NCBI GenBank assembly: GCA_965221105.1
Contig: OZ244871.1
Location: 1,612,001 to 1,676,000 of the forward strand
DNA from: GM7GCV1 sp965221105
GTDB lineage: Bacteria; Pseudomonadota; Gammaproteobacteria; Pseudomonadales; GM7GCV1
DNA: 64,000 nt
Direction of reading: 5' to 3'
The notes beneath the pieces were generated by a model. It made no database searches. It saw only the letters and a list, made by a program, of their open reading frames with translations, and had not been told where the DNA came from. This document shows positions 33,613-43,448 of this stretch, in pieces. The translations under genes were made by a program, and so were the position numbers. Positions within the stretch are counted from its first letter, which is position 1, and every line of letters starts with the position of its first letter.

Positions 33613-34347
33613 CCTCCATCTCGTGCGACCAGTGCCCTCTGATCCTTCCGTCCAACCCGTCCATACCACTGTTATAACACAGCGACCTTTGAATGGTCAG
33701 CAAAAGCGAAAACCGGTGGGAATCTCAGCTACTCGCCGTTAGGACTATTGAATAGTCCTGGGTGTGAGCTGGACCCTCAGATCAACCGGATGCGCACCAA
33801 GCTCGGCATGCTGCGCAACCAGGTCGCCGACCTTCTAAAGGGCACCCCATCAACAATCGGTCACCAGGTCCACAGAAACGCGTGAGGCCAAAATCGAGAT
33901 GTTTGATGCTGAGTATGAGGCACCCAAGCACCAGCCCGGCTAGGTGTCCGGTCAGATCAGGGTCACTCAACTCGGCGCACCAGACGCTTGATGCCTTGCC
34001 ATCCAGTCCAGTCGGCTGCTGTTCCTCGACCTAATCCGCAAGAGTGCCTGCCGGGCGGAGACCGGGATGATGGCTGCCGTTCTACATCCTTGGAACGGTG
34101 AGCAACGCGGGCGATGCGGCCACTGCCAAATCAACCAGACCGGCACAGTTTTCCCCGGAACCTGACTGCGCATGGCCTAAGGGCTGCCCAAAAAAACAAC
34201 AGGGAGGGGGGTTCAAACTGTTAAGAAATTGGGTACGAGGTTAGGACATTTGAATCTGGTAGGGGCGGTAAGACCCCATCGAGCAGGATTTGTCGTTGAT
34301 TGAGGGTAGTTGAAACTTGTATTTTGAAATAGCATATATTTTTTGCT
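33613..34347. other. Non-coding stretch with fragments of old mobile elements
   Basis: About 735 bases without an intact gene. It contains a 17-base palindrome GGACTATT-G-AATAGTCC at 33742-33758. At 33784-33885 a frame reads KLGMLRNQVADLLKGTPSTIGHQVHRN, resembling an IS30-type helix-turn-helix. At 34070-34165 GRCGHCQINQTGTVFPGT resembles the zinc ribbon of IS1595 transposases. All are broken, and the family calls are weak. Confidence 0.4.
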
Positions 34348-36048
34348 ATGCTGTTCGTTGCTATGATCGACCGGGACATTACTGCTAGTGTGCTTGAAGC
34401 TGCGGCGCAGTCGCCCGCCGTTACACTTACCGGGCCTCGCCAAAGCGGCAAAACGACCCTGTGCCGCGTCTTGTTTCCCAAACATTCTTACGTTACGCTT
34501 GAAGCGCCTGACGTACGCGCGTTCGCAACAAAGGATCCACGCGCCTTCCTGGCACAGTTTCCTGCGGGTGCCATTCTTGACGAAGTGCAGCGCACGCCCG
34601 ACCTTCTATCCTATCTGCAGGGCATCATAGATGATGATCCAGCACCCGGTCGCTGGATTCTGACAGGTTCTCGCAACCTGTCTTTGATGGCCTCCGTGAG
34701 TCAATCTCTGGCTGGCCGCACGTCAGTACATAACCTGCTGCCGCTCACGCACAGCGAAACTGCGCAATTCTCCCGGTATCCCTCCACTCTGGATGAAGCT
34801 CTCTTTTCGGGCGGCTATCCGAGAATCTTCGATCGTGAACTCAACCCGGAGACCTGGATTCGCGATTATGTCACCACCTATCTGGAACGAGACGTACGAT
34901 CCATCGCTAGTGTCGGCGACCTGGAAACCTTCCACAGATTCTTGGAGTTGTGCGCGGGACGCACGGCGCAATTGCTGAATCTGTCCTCGCTGGCCAAGGA
35001 CTGCGGTGTCTCGCAGCCTACCGCCAGGTCCTGGCTCAGCGTTCTGGAGGCCAGCTTCATAGCCTTTCGCCTCCCCGCGTTTCACTCCAACTTGAGGAAA
35101 CGGCTGGTGAAGATGCCCAAACTGCACTTCCACGACACGGGACTGGCCTGCTGGCTAATGGGCATCCGCGAACCGGGTCAACTTCGCTCGCACCCGTTGC
35201 GTGGGGCACTATTCGAAACCTGGGTGGTATCGGAGGTCATCAAGCACCGAGCAAATCAAGGGATCACGAGCGGTCTTTCATTCTACCGCGACAGCAATCG
35301 TGCCGAAGCCGATTTGATAATCGAGGATACAGAATCGATCACGCTGGTGGAAGCTAAGTCCTCCGCAACCCCATCCCCGGGGATGCTCGTTGGCGCGAGG
35401 AGAATCCGCAGCCATATTGCCAACCCAGGGCGGCTATGTCGGATCGCAGTGGCTTACGGCGGTGAAGAGGCTCAGCAACACTCGGATGGACAACTTGTTC
35501 CTTGGTGTATGCTCGCAGAAGTAGCTCGGTCAGACGCTCCCCCTTCCGTATGTGTGACAACGCCCCAAAACGAACCGATTTCGAAAGCGGATGTTTTGGC
35601 GCTTTTTCCGAATAAGACCTGGAAACGGGCCGCCACTGCTGAGGATGGCTGGGCGATATTGCAATTACACACCAGTCAGCTTCCAATGACCCTGTTCATT
35701 GCGGCCCCGGGCTTCGAGGCACAGGCTCAGCATAGCTGGGTTCCAGAAGAGGGTGTGCTGCGTGCTGAACTCGTGCCCCTGCAAAGCGGGGGTTCCATCA
35801 TTTTTCCAGCTGCTACTGGCTACATCCCAAATCTGGCGGGCAGGTTGGAACCGATACCGGATACTCACGGGAGGGCCTATCTTTACGCGGACAACATCGC
35901 TATCAATGGCGGAAAGCAACAACCCGTTACTTTTGATCTGGGAGAGGAACTGCACCTTGCTGACGCGGAAGGCAACGAAATGCAGGTTCGTATAATCGAT
36001 ATTCTTGGACGGTCCGTATTGGCCGAGTACCGCGCACAGAACGAATAG
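34348..36048 (+). CDS. AAA_14/DUF4143 ATP-binding protein with C-terminal extension
   Basis: 566 residues from ATG 34348 (a second ATG at 34363 is equally possible; neither has a clear ribosome site). The Walker A motif is GPRQSGKTT at 29-37 and Walker B is AILDEVQR near 75. SGGYP and YLERDVRSI follow, then the DUF4143 half with a winged-helix-like NLSSLAKDCGVSQPTARSWLSVLEASFI, FHDTGLACWLMGI, LFETWVVSEVIKHR and FYRDSNRAEADLIIED...VEAKSS, a PD-(D/E)XK-like nuclease core. The usual family length is about 380-400, so the last 160 residues are extra and unrecognised. Function in the cell is unknown; such genes are common in IS-rich and host-associated genomes. Confidence 0.85.
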   Translation: MLFVAMIDRDITASVLEAAAQSPAVTLTGPRQSGKTTLCRVLFPKHSYVTLEAPDVRAFATKDPRAFLAQFPAGAILDEVQRTPDLLSYLQGIIDDDPAPGRWILTGSRNLSLMASVSQSLAGRTSVHNLLPLTHSETAQFSRYPSTLDEALFSGGYPRIFDRELNPETWIRDYVTTYLERDVRSIASVGDLETFHRFLELCAGRTAQLLNLSSLAKDCGVSQPTARSWLSVLEASFIAFRLPAFHSNLRKRLVKMPKLHFHDTGLACWLMGIREPGQLRSHPLRGALFETWVVSEVIKHRANQGITSGLSFYRDSNRAEADLIIEDTESITLVEAKSSATPSPGMLVGARRIRSHIANPGRLCRIAVAYGGEEAQQHSDGQLVPWCMLAEVARSDAPPSVCVTTPQNEPISKADVLALFPNKTWKRAATAEDGWAILQLHTSQLPMTLFIAAPGFEAQAQHSWVPEEGVLRAELVPLQSGGSIIFPAATGYIPNLAGRLEPIPDTHGRAYLYADNIAINGGKQQPVTFDLGEELHLADAEGNEMQVRIIDILGRSVLAEYRAQNE

Positions 36049-36097
36049 GACTGAGTGATTCTCATGAGTATGACTCGACCTTTGAGCATCTTGAGGG

Positions 36098-36589
36098 GTA
36101 ACTACTCGCTCTCCTCTTTTGACTGAGCGGGGTTTCCTGTGTTGGGGGCTCTATCATTTCGGCCCGTGCCCAGGACTCCTCCGCGCAGTCTCGTCGGGCT
36201 CGGCCCGCGAACTCGGCAGCCCGGAGGTGCGCGAACCCTTCGGGGTGTTCTTCTCCATGAACACCGCCATCAGCACCTGAAAGAGCATCAGCAGAGCCTC
36301 GACCAGGGCGCGGCTCTCGGCGCTCATCGCGCCGTCCGCACACAGCGCCTCGAAGCGCGCCTTGAGTGCGTCGAACTCCGAGCGCAGCGACGCCGTGTTG
36401 ACCGTCGCCATGGGCTACCCGGACCCCACCGCCAGGCGCTCCGCTGGCGGCATCAGCGCGATCAGCGCCTGACATAACCCCGCCGTCGCCTTGAAACCAC
36501 AATATGCGATGTCCATGACTTTGTGCGATAATGAAACGCACACACCAGAGAGCCTCTTTCCTATGGTGTCAGGGGGGGTGAGTAGCTAC
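36098..36589 (-). mobile_element. IS66-like element, copy C (492-bp deletion derivative)
   Basis: Terminal repeats GTAACTACTCGC (36098 on) and GTGAGTAGCTAC (to 36589) flank a short element. The flanks CTTGAGGG and GTTGAGGG (36090-36097, 36590-36597) match at 7 of 8 bases, consistent with a target duplication. It contains the methylase-derived minigene and about 85 codons of tnpC, then jumps to the far end. It could be mobilised only by a transposase from copy A or B. Confidence 0.85.
36154..36411 (-). pseudogene. Truncated IS66 transposase gene in copy C
   Basis: 85 codons matching the N terminus of the full transposase (MATVNTASLRSEFDALKARF, LVEALLMLFQVLMAVFMEKN), ending in an unrelated tail. 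The zinc ribbon and the DDE domain are missing. Confidence 0.88.
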
Positions 36590-36666
36590 GTTGAGGGCAT
36601 CTGTTATTTTAGGTGGCACCTCGTGGGTAGCTAGCCAGCCCAAGTTCCCAGGATACAGTTCGAGGC

Positions 36667-36942
36667 TTGTGTTTTCCGAAGCGCAGGGGAAGCTTAGGAT
36701 GGAGAGAATGCAGCGAGCAGCGAGCAAGCCACGTGCGTGCTTCGGGCTGCAAAACGCGCGGCTGGGGCGTTAGGCGGCGCGGGAAAGAGCGCCCGCAGGC
36801 GTATCTGTCGGATGTGCACGAGTTGGCTGACTTCGAGCATGTCTCGGACTGGATCATGGACTGCCAAAGCGAAGCGGAGATCCTCTCCAAGCTGCCGGGC
36901 AACGGTGGGCAACGGCGCAGACTGAACCTGTTGCTTCGATGA
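36667..36942 (+). CDS. Possible small gene overlapping the adhesin start
   Basis: An open frame whose last 55 residues (GKERPQAYLSDVHELADFEHVSDWIMDCQSEAEILSKLPG, then NGGQRRRLNLLLR) look protein-like; its start is unclear. The TGA at 36940-36942 overlaps an ATG at 36939 (ATGA), which lies just before the C13 tract of the adhesin gene, so translation could be coupled. No family recognised. The rest of 36590-36938 holds nothing else I can support. Confidence 0.25.
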   Translation: MCFPKRRGSLGWRECSEQRASHVRASGCKTRGWGVRRRGKERPQAYLSDVHELADFEHVSDWIMDCQSEAEILSKLPGNGGQRRRLNLLLR

Positions 36943-36946
36943 CTTA

Positions 36947-36959
36947 CCCCCCCCCCCCC
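36947..36959 (+). repeat. Homopolymer tract of 13 C ahead of the giant adhesin
   Basis: ATG ACT TAC at 36939 runs into 13 C. With 13 the frame from this ATG ends at TAA near 37002; with 12 (or 9, 15) it joins the adhesin frame before its signal peptide. This is the layout of a slipped-strand translational switch. Homopolymer miscounting in the assembly is the main alternative. Confidence 0.7.
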
Positions 36960-39900
36960 GAAAAATTCAGCGGTCGGTCCCTTGCCAGGACGTGTTCTTC
37001 TAAGCGAGGCCGCTACACTGTTTCGCCGCGTCCGTGCGGCTTGCCGTTCGGGTGCCGCCCTGTGCCTGCTGCTGTTCGCCGCCGGCGCGAATGCGCAGTA
37101 TGTACCGGGAGATCAAGGCGCCGTCTACATCCTTGCGCCAACGGATACGATCAACGGGCCCGTCACTGAAGGCGCCACCATCAACATCAAGGTTCGCGGA
37201 TACCGATACACAAACAGCCGGAGTCAGACGTTCCACTTGTCGTATCGGGTCGATGACGACCCCGCTCTCGATCTGGTCGATGCCGAGCACGAGGGTATGC
37301 AGAAGCACCAATTCAATGTCGGCGGAACTGATTTCCCCGGAGTTTTTGATGCAAGGGGTGATGCGAATGCCACACTCTCTATCCCAACGAAACCGGACGC
37401 TAGATGCAGGGACGGGAGTATTACAGTGACCCTGCTTGGGAGTTTCCATCCCAACCCGGAATATGTGTTAGACGTTGCACCAAAAGAGTATACCTCCCAG
37501 CTCGGCAGCGGGTCGATAACAATTCGCGTCAAAGACGATCCCCGACGTTGCCCGACCATTTCATTTGACAAGACGGCCGAAGCGCTAGAGAAGGATGGCG
37601 TGATCGAAGGCGGCGGCTTCGCACTCAAGCTAGTTCGGCAGATTAACGGTGGAAAAGGCCTTGACGGGGGCCAAGTGACCGCAAAGTGGAAGGTCGAAGA
37701 TGACGCCACGCTCGACTTCCTGGCGAGCGCTGACCAAGGCGAGAAGTCCCATCAATTTGACGCTTCCAAGGTCAAGGCTCGGCAAACGAAAGACATTTGG
37801 ATGCAAACCCGGATCGATCCGGGGTCCGGTAATGGTTCGGTCAAAGTAACCTTGCTGCCGAGCGAGTACTACAAGCTGGGCGCAACGACCATGCTCACAG
37901 TGCCCGTCAAGGACGACACCGACTTCCTTAAGCGCGTGCTTCGAATTAGTGACCTCAGGGTGGCGGAAGACCACCTTTATCTCGATTCGACGCTACGTTT
38001 CGTTAACGGCTTCAGATTGCCTATACAGCTTGGCGGCAGCCCCTCCACAAGCGCGCAAGACCCAAGTGTCAGGGTCTCGTTCGCCGAAGGTGGCCTCTGC
38101 GAGGCCACCGCCGATGCGCGGGATCTGTCAAAATCGGGTGGGGATGGCAGGCGCGTGCCGCGGACAAGTTTCCCCGAGCCGATGGTGATCGAGTGGGAAA
38201 AGGGACGGCCTGATGCCAGAATCGGGTATTTCGCGAGTAGCTTGATGAACGATCAGTACCACGAGGGTGACGAGACCCTCTGCGTACGGTTTGACCAACC
38301 CAAGTCCCTGCAACTCCCCCGCGGCGCCAAGGAATATTTCACCACCGTCACCATCACCGACGATGATCCGCCTCCTTCCATCCAGGTGGATACGCCGAGC
38401 GCTGCCGAAGGCGATGACACCCTCGACTTCACGGTCACACTGACCAATCCGCCGCAAGGCAAGGACGTGACGGTCAAGTACCACGATACCCGCAAGGGCA
38501 GCGCGACTTCGGGGGATGACTATGAGGCTCTGCCGACGGCGAGGGCGAAAGGTGTGCTCACCTTCCCCGCCGACAAGGGCGATACACCGCAGGAAAGCAC
38601 CGTCTCGGTGCGGATCATCGACGACAGCGCGGTCGAGGAAGACGAGGATGTGGCGTTGCGCTTCACCGAACCGCAGAACGCTGACTTTAAGTCTGGCGCC
38701 AGAGGCATCACCGTCATAGCGGCCATCACCGACAACGATAGCCCAGCACCGCAAGTCCGGCTGCGCGAAGCGGCTCCCGGGGCCGGGCCGGTGGTGGTGC
38801 AGGAGGGCCAAACCGCCATCTTCCACGCCGACATCTGGATCTACGAGGACGGCAAGTGGCAAATCGGCACCCTTAACGAGGATATCAAGATACGTTGGAG
38901 CATTGCACTCGCTAGCGTCAGTGACGGGGCTGCCGAAAAATCCGACTTCCCTGACAGTTTCAAAGCTGGGGATGATGTCACCATCGCCGCTGGTCAAAGC
39001 GGGATCAAGATCGAAGTGCCTACCTTGTCCGACTCGAACGAGGAATCAATTGAGAATTTCAGGGTCCACCTGTATCAGCAATTTTCATCCATCAGGCACG
39101 AAGCCACAGGCAGCATCTACGACGGCCCCACCCTGCGCATCGCCGCGCCCAAGGGTCCGGCCACCGAAGGCAATCGGCTCAAGTTCCCCGTCACCCTCGG
39201 CGTGGCCGCGGCCACCGACATCAGCGTCGCCTGGAAGACCGAGTCGCTCGCCGCCCACTCCGCCGAGGCCGGTAAGGACTACACCGCCGCCTCGGGCACG
39301 CTGCGCTTCAAGGCCGGGGAAATCAACAAGGTCATCCGCGTGGCCACCCTGGAAGACGGCATTGATGAGCCTGCCGAGGACTTCTCGGTGGTGCTGACCG
39401 ACCCCAAGGTCGCCGGCCTCGACCTGGGGCCGTTGCGCGCGGTGGGCATTGTCCGCGACAACGACAAGCGCCCCGCCATCACCATCGGCGACGCCACCGC
39501 CAACGAAGGCGAGACCTTGAACCTGCCAATCACCTTGAACCCGGCGCCCGCGGTGCCAGTGCGCCTTGAGTGGCGGGTGCGCGCGCCGGACAGGCACGGT
39601 GCCACCCGAGGCGCGGACTACACCGGTACCGAGAGCGGCCAGCTCACCTTCAAAGCGGGCGAGTCGAGCAAGAACCTCGAATTTCCCACCATCGACGACA
39701 GTATCGACGAGCCCACCGAGACCTTCGAGGTGGCGCTGATCGTCCTGCGCGACGAGGAGCCGCTGTTCTTCTCGAGCCAGCGGGACAGCGCGCAAACCGA
39801 CATCCTCGCCCCGCTCACCGCCACCGCCACCATTCTCGACAACGACACGCCGAGCCTCAGCATCGACGACGTGGAGGTCAAGGAAGGCGGCAAGCCGGTG

Positions 39901-42598
39901 GTGTTCACGGTGCGGCTCTCCAGCCCGCGCACCTATCCGGTGGAGGTGGAGTTCAGCACCAGGGATGGCGGCGGCCCCAGGGTGCCGACGCAAATACCAG
40001 GCAGATTCGTTGCGAACACCGCCCTGGGCGCCGGGTCGAGAAAGGACTACGAAGGCGTCGCCACGCCGCGCACGGTGCGTTTCGAGCCGGGAACGACGCA
40101 AGTGAAGCTGCCATCGATTCCGGTGGTGGATGATACTGCACGAGAGAATTCGGAGTATTTTCAGGGCATCATCGCCTTCAAGTCCGGCGCCACCCCCAAG
40201 GTGACCATCGCCAAGGGTGCCGGCCTCGCCAAGATCCAAGACAACGACACCACGCGCTACTGGATCGCGAACAAGGACACCACCATCCGCGAAGGGCGGT
40301 CAAAGCGAATCTTGGTCAAGCGCGACCGCACTGAGTTCAGGACGCAGGGCCTGATCGGCTGTCTCCTGACGACGGGGCGCCATGACGCGGACGGCCATGC
40401 CGGATTGCTGGCCCGTGGAAATGCCGCTCCCCAAGATCAGATTGATGTCTTCATCGCACGCAAGGACAACCCGGTGAGTGTCTGCGGCCAGGCTGCGGAC
40501 GGGGCGCTGCCGGCCCGGTTCTCGTTCGAGGCCGGCGAGGACGAGGCGAGCTTCTGGATCGAAACCGTCGATGACAGCCGCAAGGAACCGGACGAGACCT
40601 TCATCGTCTGGTTCGATCCCACTTCGGCCTTTGCCCGCGATGAAAACCCTCTAAATCGGGCGAGAGTGACGGACCATATCGAAGCCCAAACGGTCTTCAC
40701 GATTCTGGACGACGACGATATCCACCGCTTCCGGGTGGTCAGCGCCAACTCGCCTTGGGAAGGGCAGGATGCGCACTTCGACATCTACGTGGACAGCGAT
40801 GCAGGTCTGGCGGCGCTGAAAAATGCCTCCAATCCGTTCGTCGAAATCAAGTTTGACGCCGACAAGACGGACACCGCCAAAGGCGGCGTCCACTACACGC
40901 AGGGCAGTCTCACCCGCAACTTCGACCCGTCGTCGGTCACCCGCAAATCCGATCCGGTGGGCAGGATCAGCATCCCCACCATTGCCGACGACGTGCTCGA
41001 CGGCAACAGGACCCTGACGCTCTCCATTGCCGAGCTGCTTGCCGGCTCTTCCACGGTTTTGCCGTTCCGGCCCGCCTCCGGCGCCGCCGCCGCCACCGCG
41101 ACCGCCACCATCCGCGACGACGAAGCGTATCACTTGTCCGTTCTTGACGCGGTAGGCGACGAAGGCGATGCCGCAGGCGTCAAAGTCACCTTGTCGAAAC
41201 CAGCCGAACAGGACATCACGATCCGCTTCCGCACCAGGGAAGGCACCGCCAAGGCGCCCGCCGACTTCACCGCCTGCGCCGCCAAGGATGCCCACTGTGC
41301 CCTCGTGATCCCGGCGGGCGAGACCGAAGCGCAGCTGCGCGTGCCCACCACCGAGGATGCCGTCCCCGAGGAAACCGAGCAGTTCAGAGTCGTCATCGTC
41401 GAAGTCGATTTTGCCAACATCATCGTCGACAGGCGCACCGCCGTCGTAAAGATCCGCGACGACGACGCCCGTTCGGTGGCGATTTCGGGCCTTGCTGATG
41501 ACAGCGTGCCGGAGAACATCGTATGGACCTCGCCAACCCCCTCTTGGACCGGCGCACCCGACGGCGGCGTGGCCTGGACCCTTGAAGGCGACGACGCTGC
41601 GCGCTTCACCATCGATCCGGATACCGGCGTGGTGACGCTGCCCGCGCAGAACTTCGAGGCGCCTGCCGACAGCGACAGCGACAGCGTGTACGACATCACC
41701 GTGCGCGTCACCGACGAGGACGGCAACACCGCCGCGACGGCGCTGTCGGTGACGGTGACCGACGAGGTGTATGGATACCTGTACTTGGATGCCAGGGGTG
41801 ACAAAGTGTCGGTGGATCCGAACACGGGGCTTGTCCGGGCCGAGGAAGGAGTCAGCGTGAGACCGTCGATGCTGTACGGAAAAAGGCGATTTTCCAACAA
41901 TTCATTCACTTACGACGCGCGGCGGCCTGACAAAGCGCCGAGCCGGCTGGTAGTCAGCCGCAGGTTAACCGGTCTAGGCGGTACCGGTGCCGCAGACGAC
42001 AAGGATATTTCCTCTCAATCCCCTGATGGGGCCATTGCCAACATAGGTTGGAAGGAGCGTGATTCATATAGCAGAGATACTGTCACACTGGTTGATGACA
42101 AGGTCGGTGAGGACGTGGAAACCTTCTCGATCAAGTATTCGATGCATGTGGATAACGATGACATCCTGATCGCGATCTGGACCGGCAGCAGGAATATCAT
42201 TTCAGATACCCTGAAGGTCGAGATCATCGATAACGATACGCGGGGCGTGACGATCTCCCCGGACACCCTCTCGCTCGACGAGGCCGATGACCCCGAAAGC
42301 GCGGACGATAAGGAGAACATCGGCATCTACACGGTTGCGCTCGACTCGCAGCCCGCCTCAGGCACGGTGGAGGTCGCGGTCGAGAGCGGCGACAAGACGG
42401 CCGCCACCGTCTCGCCAGCGAGCCTGACCTTCACCACAACGACCTGGAACGTGCCACAGACCGTCACCGTCACCGCCGTGGACGATGCCACCGACAACAC
42501 CGGCGACAAGCGCTCGGTGGACATCACCCACAAGATCACTACCACCGGCGAAGGCAACGACTACACGGCGGTCACCGCCGACCCGGTGAAAGTCACCG

Positions 42599-42968
42599 TC
42601 ACCGACGACGATGCTGCGCCGACCGGCATCGCGCTGTCGGTGAATCCGACCTCGGTCGCGGAGAACGCGGCGACGGCGGCGACGGTCACCGTGACGGCGA
42701 CGGTGACGGGCGGCACCACCTACGCGGCGGCGACCGCGGTCACCGTCTCGGTCGGGGACGGCAGCGACAGCGCCGTCTCGGGCACCGACTACGCCGCGGT
42801 GTCGGATGTCACCATTACCATTCCGGCGGGCGCGGCGAGCGCCACGGGCACGTTCAGCCTTGACCCGACCGACGACAGCCTCGCCGAGGGCGCCGAGACG
42901 CTCACCGTGTCCGGTGTCTCTGGCACCCTCGACGTGACCGATGCTGAGATCACCATCACCGACAACGA
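42599..42968 (+). repeat. 370-bp coding repeat, copy 1 (Calx-beta-like module)
   Basis: Appears identical, base for base by eye, to 45394-45763. It encodes DDDAAPTGIALSVNPTSVAE, later SDVTITIPAGAASATGTFSL and TLDVTDAEITITDN. Such long identical repeats within one gene allow deletion or expansion of the intervening domains by recombination. Confidence 0.88.
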
Positions 42969-43448
42969 GAGCACCCCGACGGCGACCCTGGTGCTGACGC
43001 CGGCGACCATCGACGAGAGCGGTGCCACCAATGTCAGCACGGTGACGGCGACCCTGAGCGCGGCGAGCAGCGAGGCGCTGACGCTGACCGTGTCGGCGGG
43101 GACGGCAGCGACAGCGCCGTCTCGGGCACCGACTACGCCGCGGTGTCGGATGTCACCATTACCATTCCGGCGGGCGCGGCGAGCGCCACGGGCACGTTCA
43201 GCCTTGACCCGACCGACGACAGCCTCGCCGAGGGCGCCGAGACGCTCACCGTGTCCGGTGTCTCTGGCACCCTCGACGTGACCGATGCTGAGATCACCAT
43301 CACCGACAACGAGAGCACCCCGACGGCGACCCTGGTGCTGACGCCGGCGACCATCGACGAGAGCGGTGCCACCAATGTCAGCACGGTGACGGCGACCCTG
43401 AGCGCGGCGAGCAGCGAGGCGCTGACGCTGACCGTGTCGGCGGGGACG
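42761..43448 (+). repeat. 344-bp tandem duplication (42761-43104 and 43105-43448)
   Basis: Two adjacent copies begin GCAGCGACAGCGCC and end GGCGGGGACG. Short identity (CGGGGACGG) at both ends suggests slippage or unequal exchange. Because 344 is not a multiple of three, the second copy is read out of frame and truncates the adhesin. It could revert by losing one copy. Confidence 0.9.

Larger units (their letters stand above)
36939..43281 (+). pseudogene. Giant Calx-beta repeat surface protein, 5' part (frame broken by a duplication)
   Basis: The frame from TTG 36982, or from ATG 36939 if the C tract has 12 bases, starts with a signal peptide (RRVRAACRSGAALCLLLFAAGANA). About fifteen Calx-beta-type domains follow, recognisable by repeated V-x-E-G-x-x-x-x-F-x-V-x-L and I-x-D-D-D motifs (TITDDD, TILDNDT, TIRDDEA), and a cadherin-like domain near 1505-1590 (FTIDPDTGVVTL, ITVRVTDEDGN). 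Calx-beta domains bind calcium and occur in large adhesins. The frame is lost at 43105, where a 344-bp tandem repeat shifts it, and it stops at 43281. Removing one repeat copy and one C restores a continuous frame of about 3817 residues with the part starting at 43105. Confidence 0.85.

Noticed and set aside
36760..36790. GCGTTAGGCGGCGC resembling an integron attC core
   Set aside because: Only one core-like motif is present; no matching partner, cassette or integrase gene.
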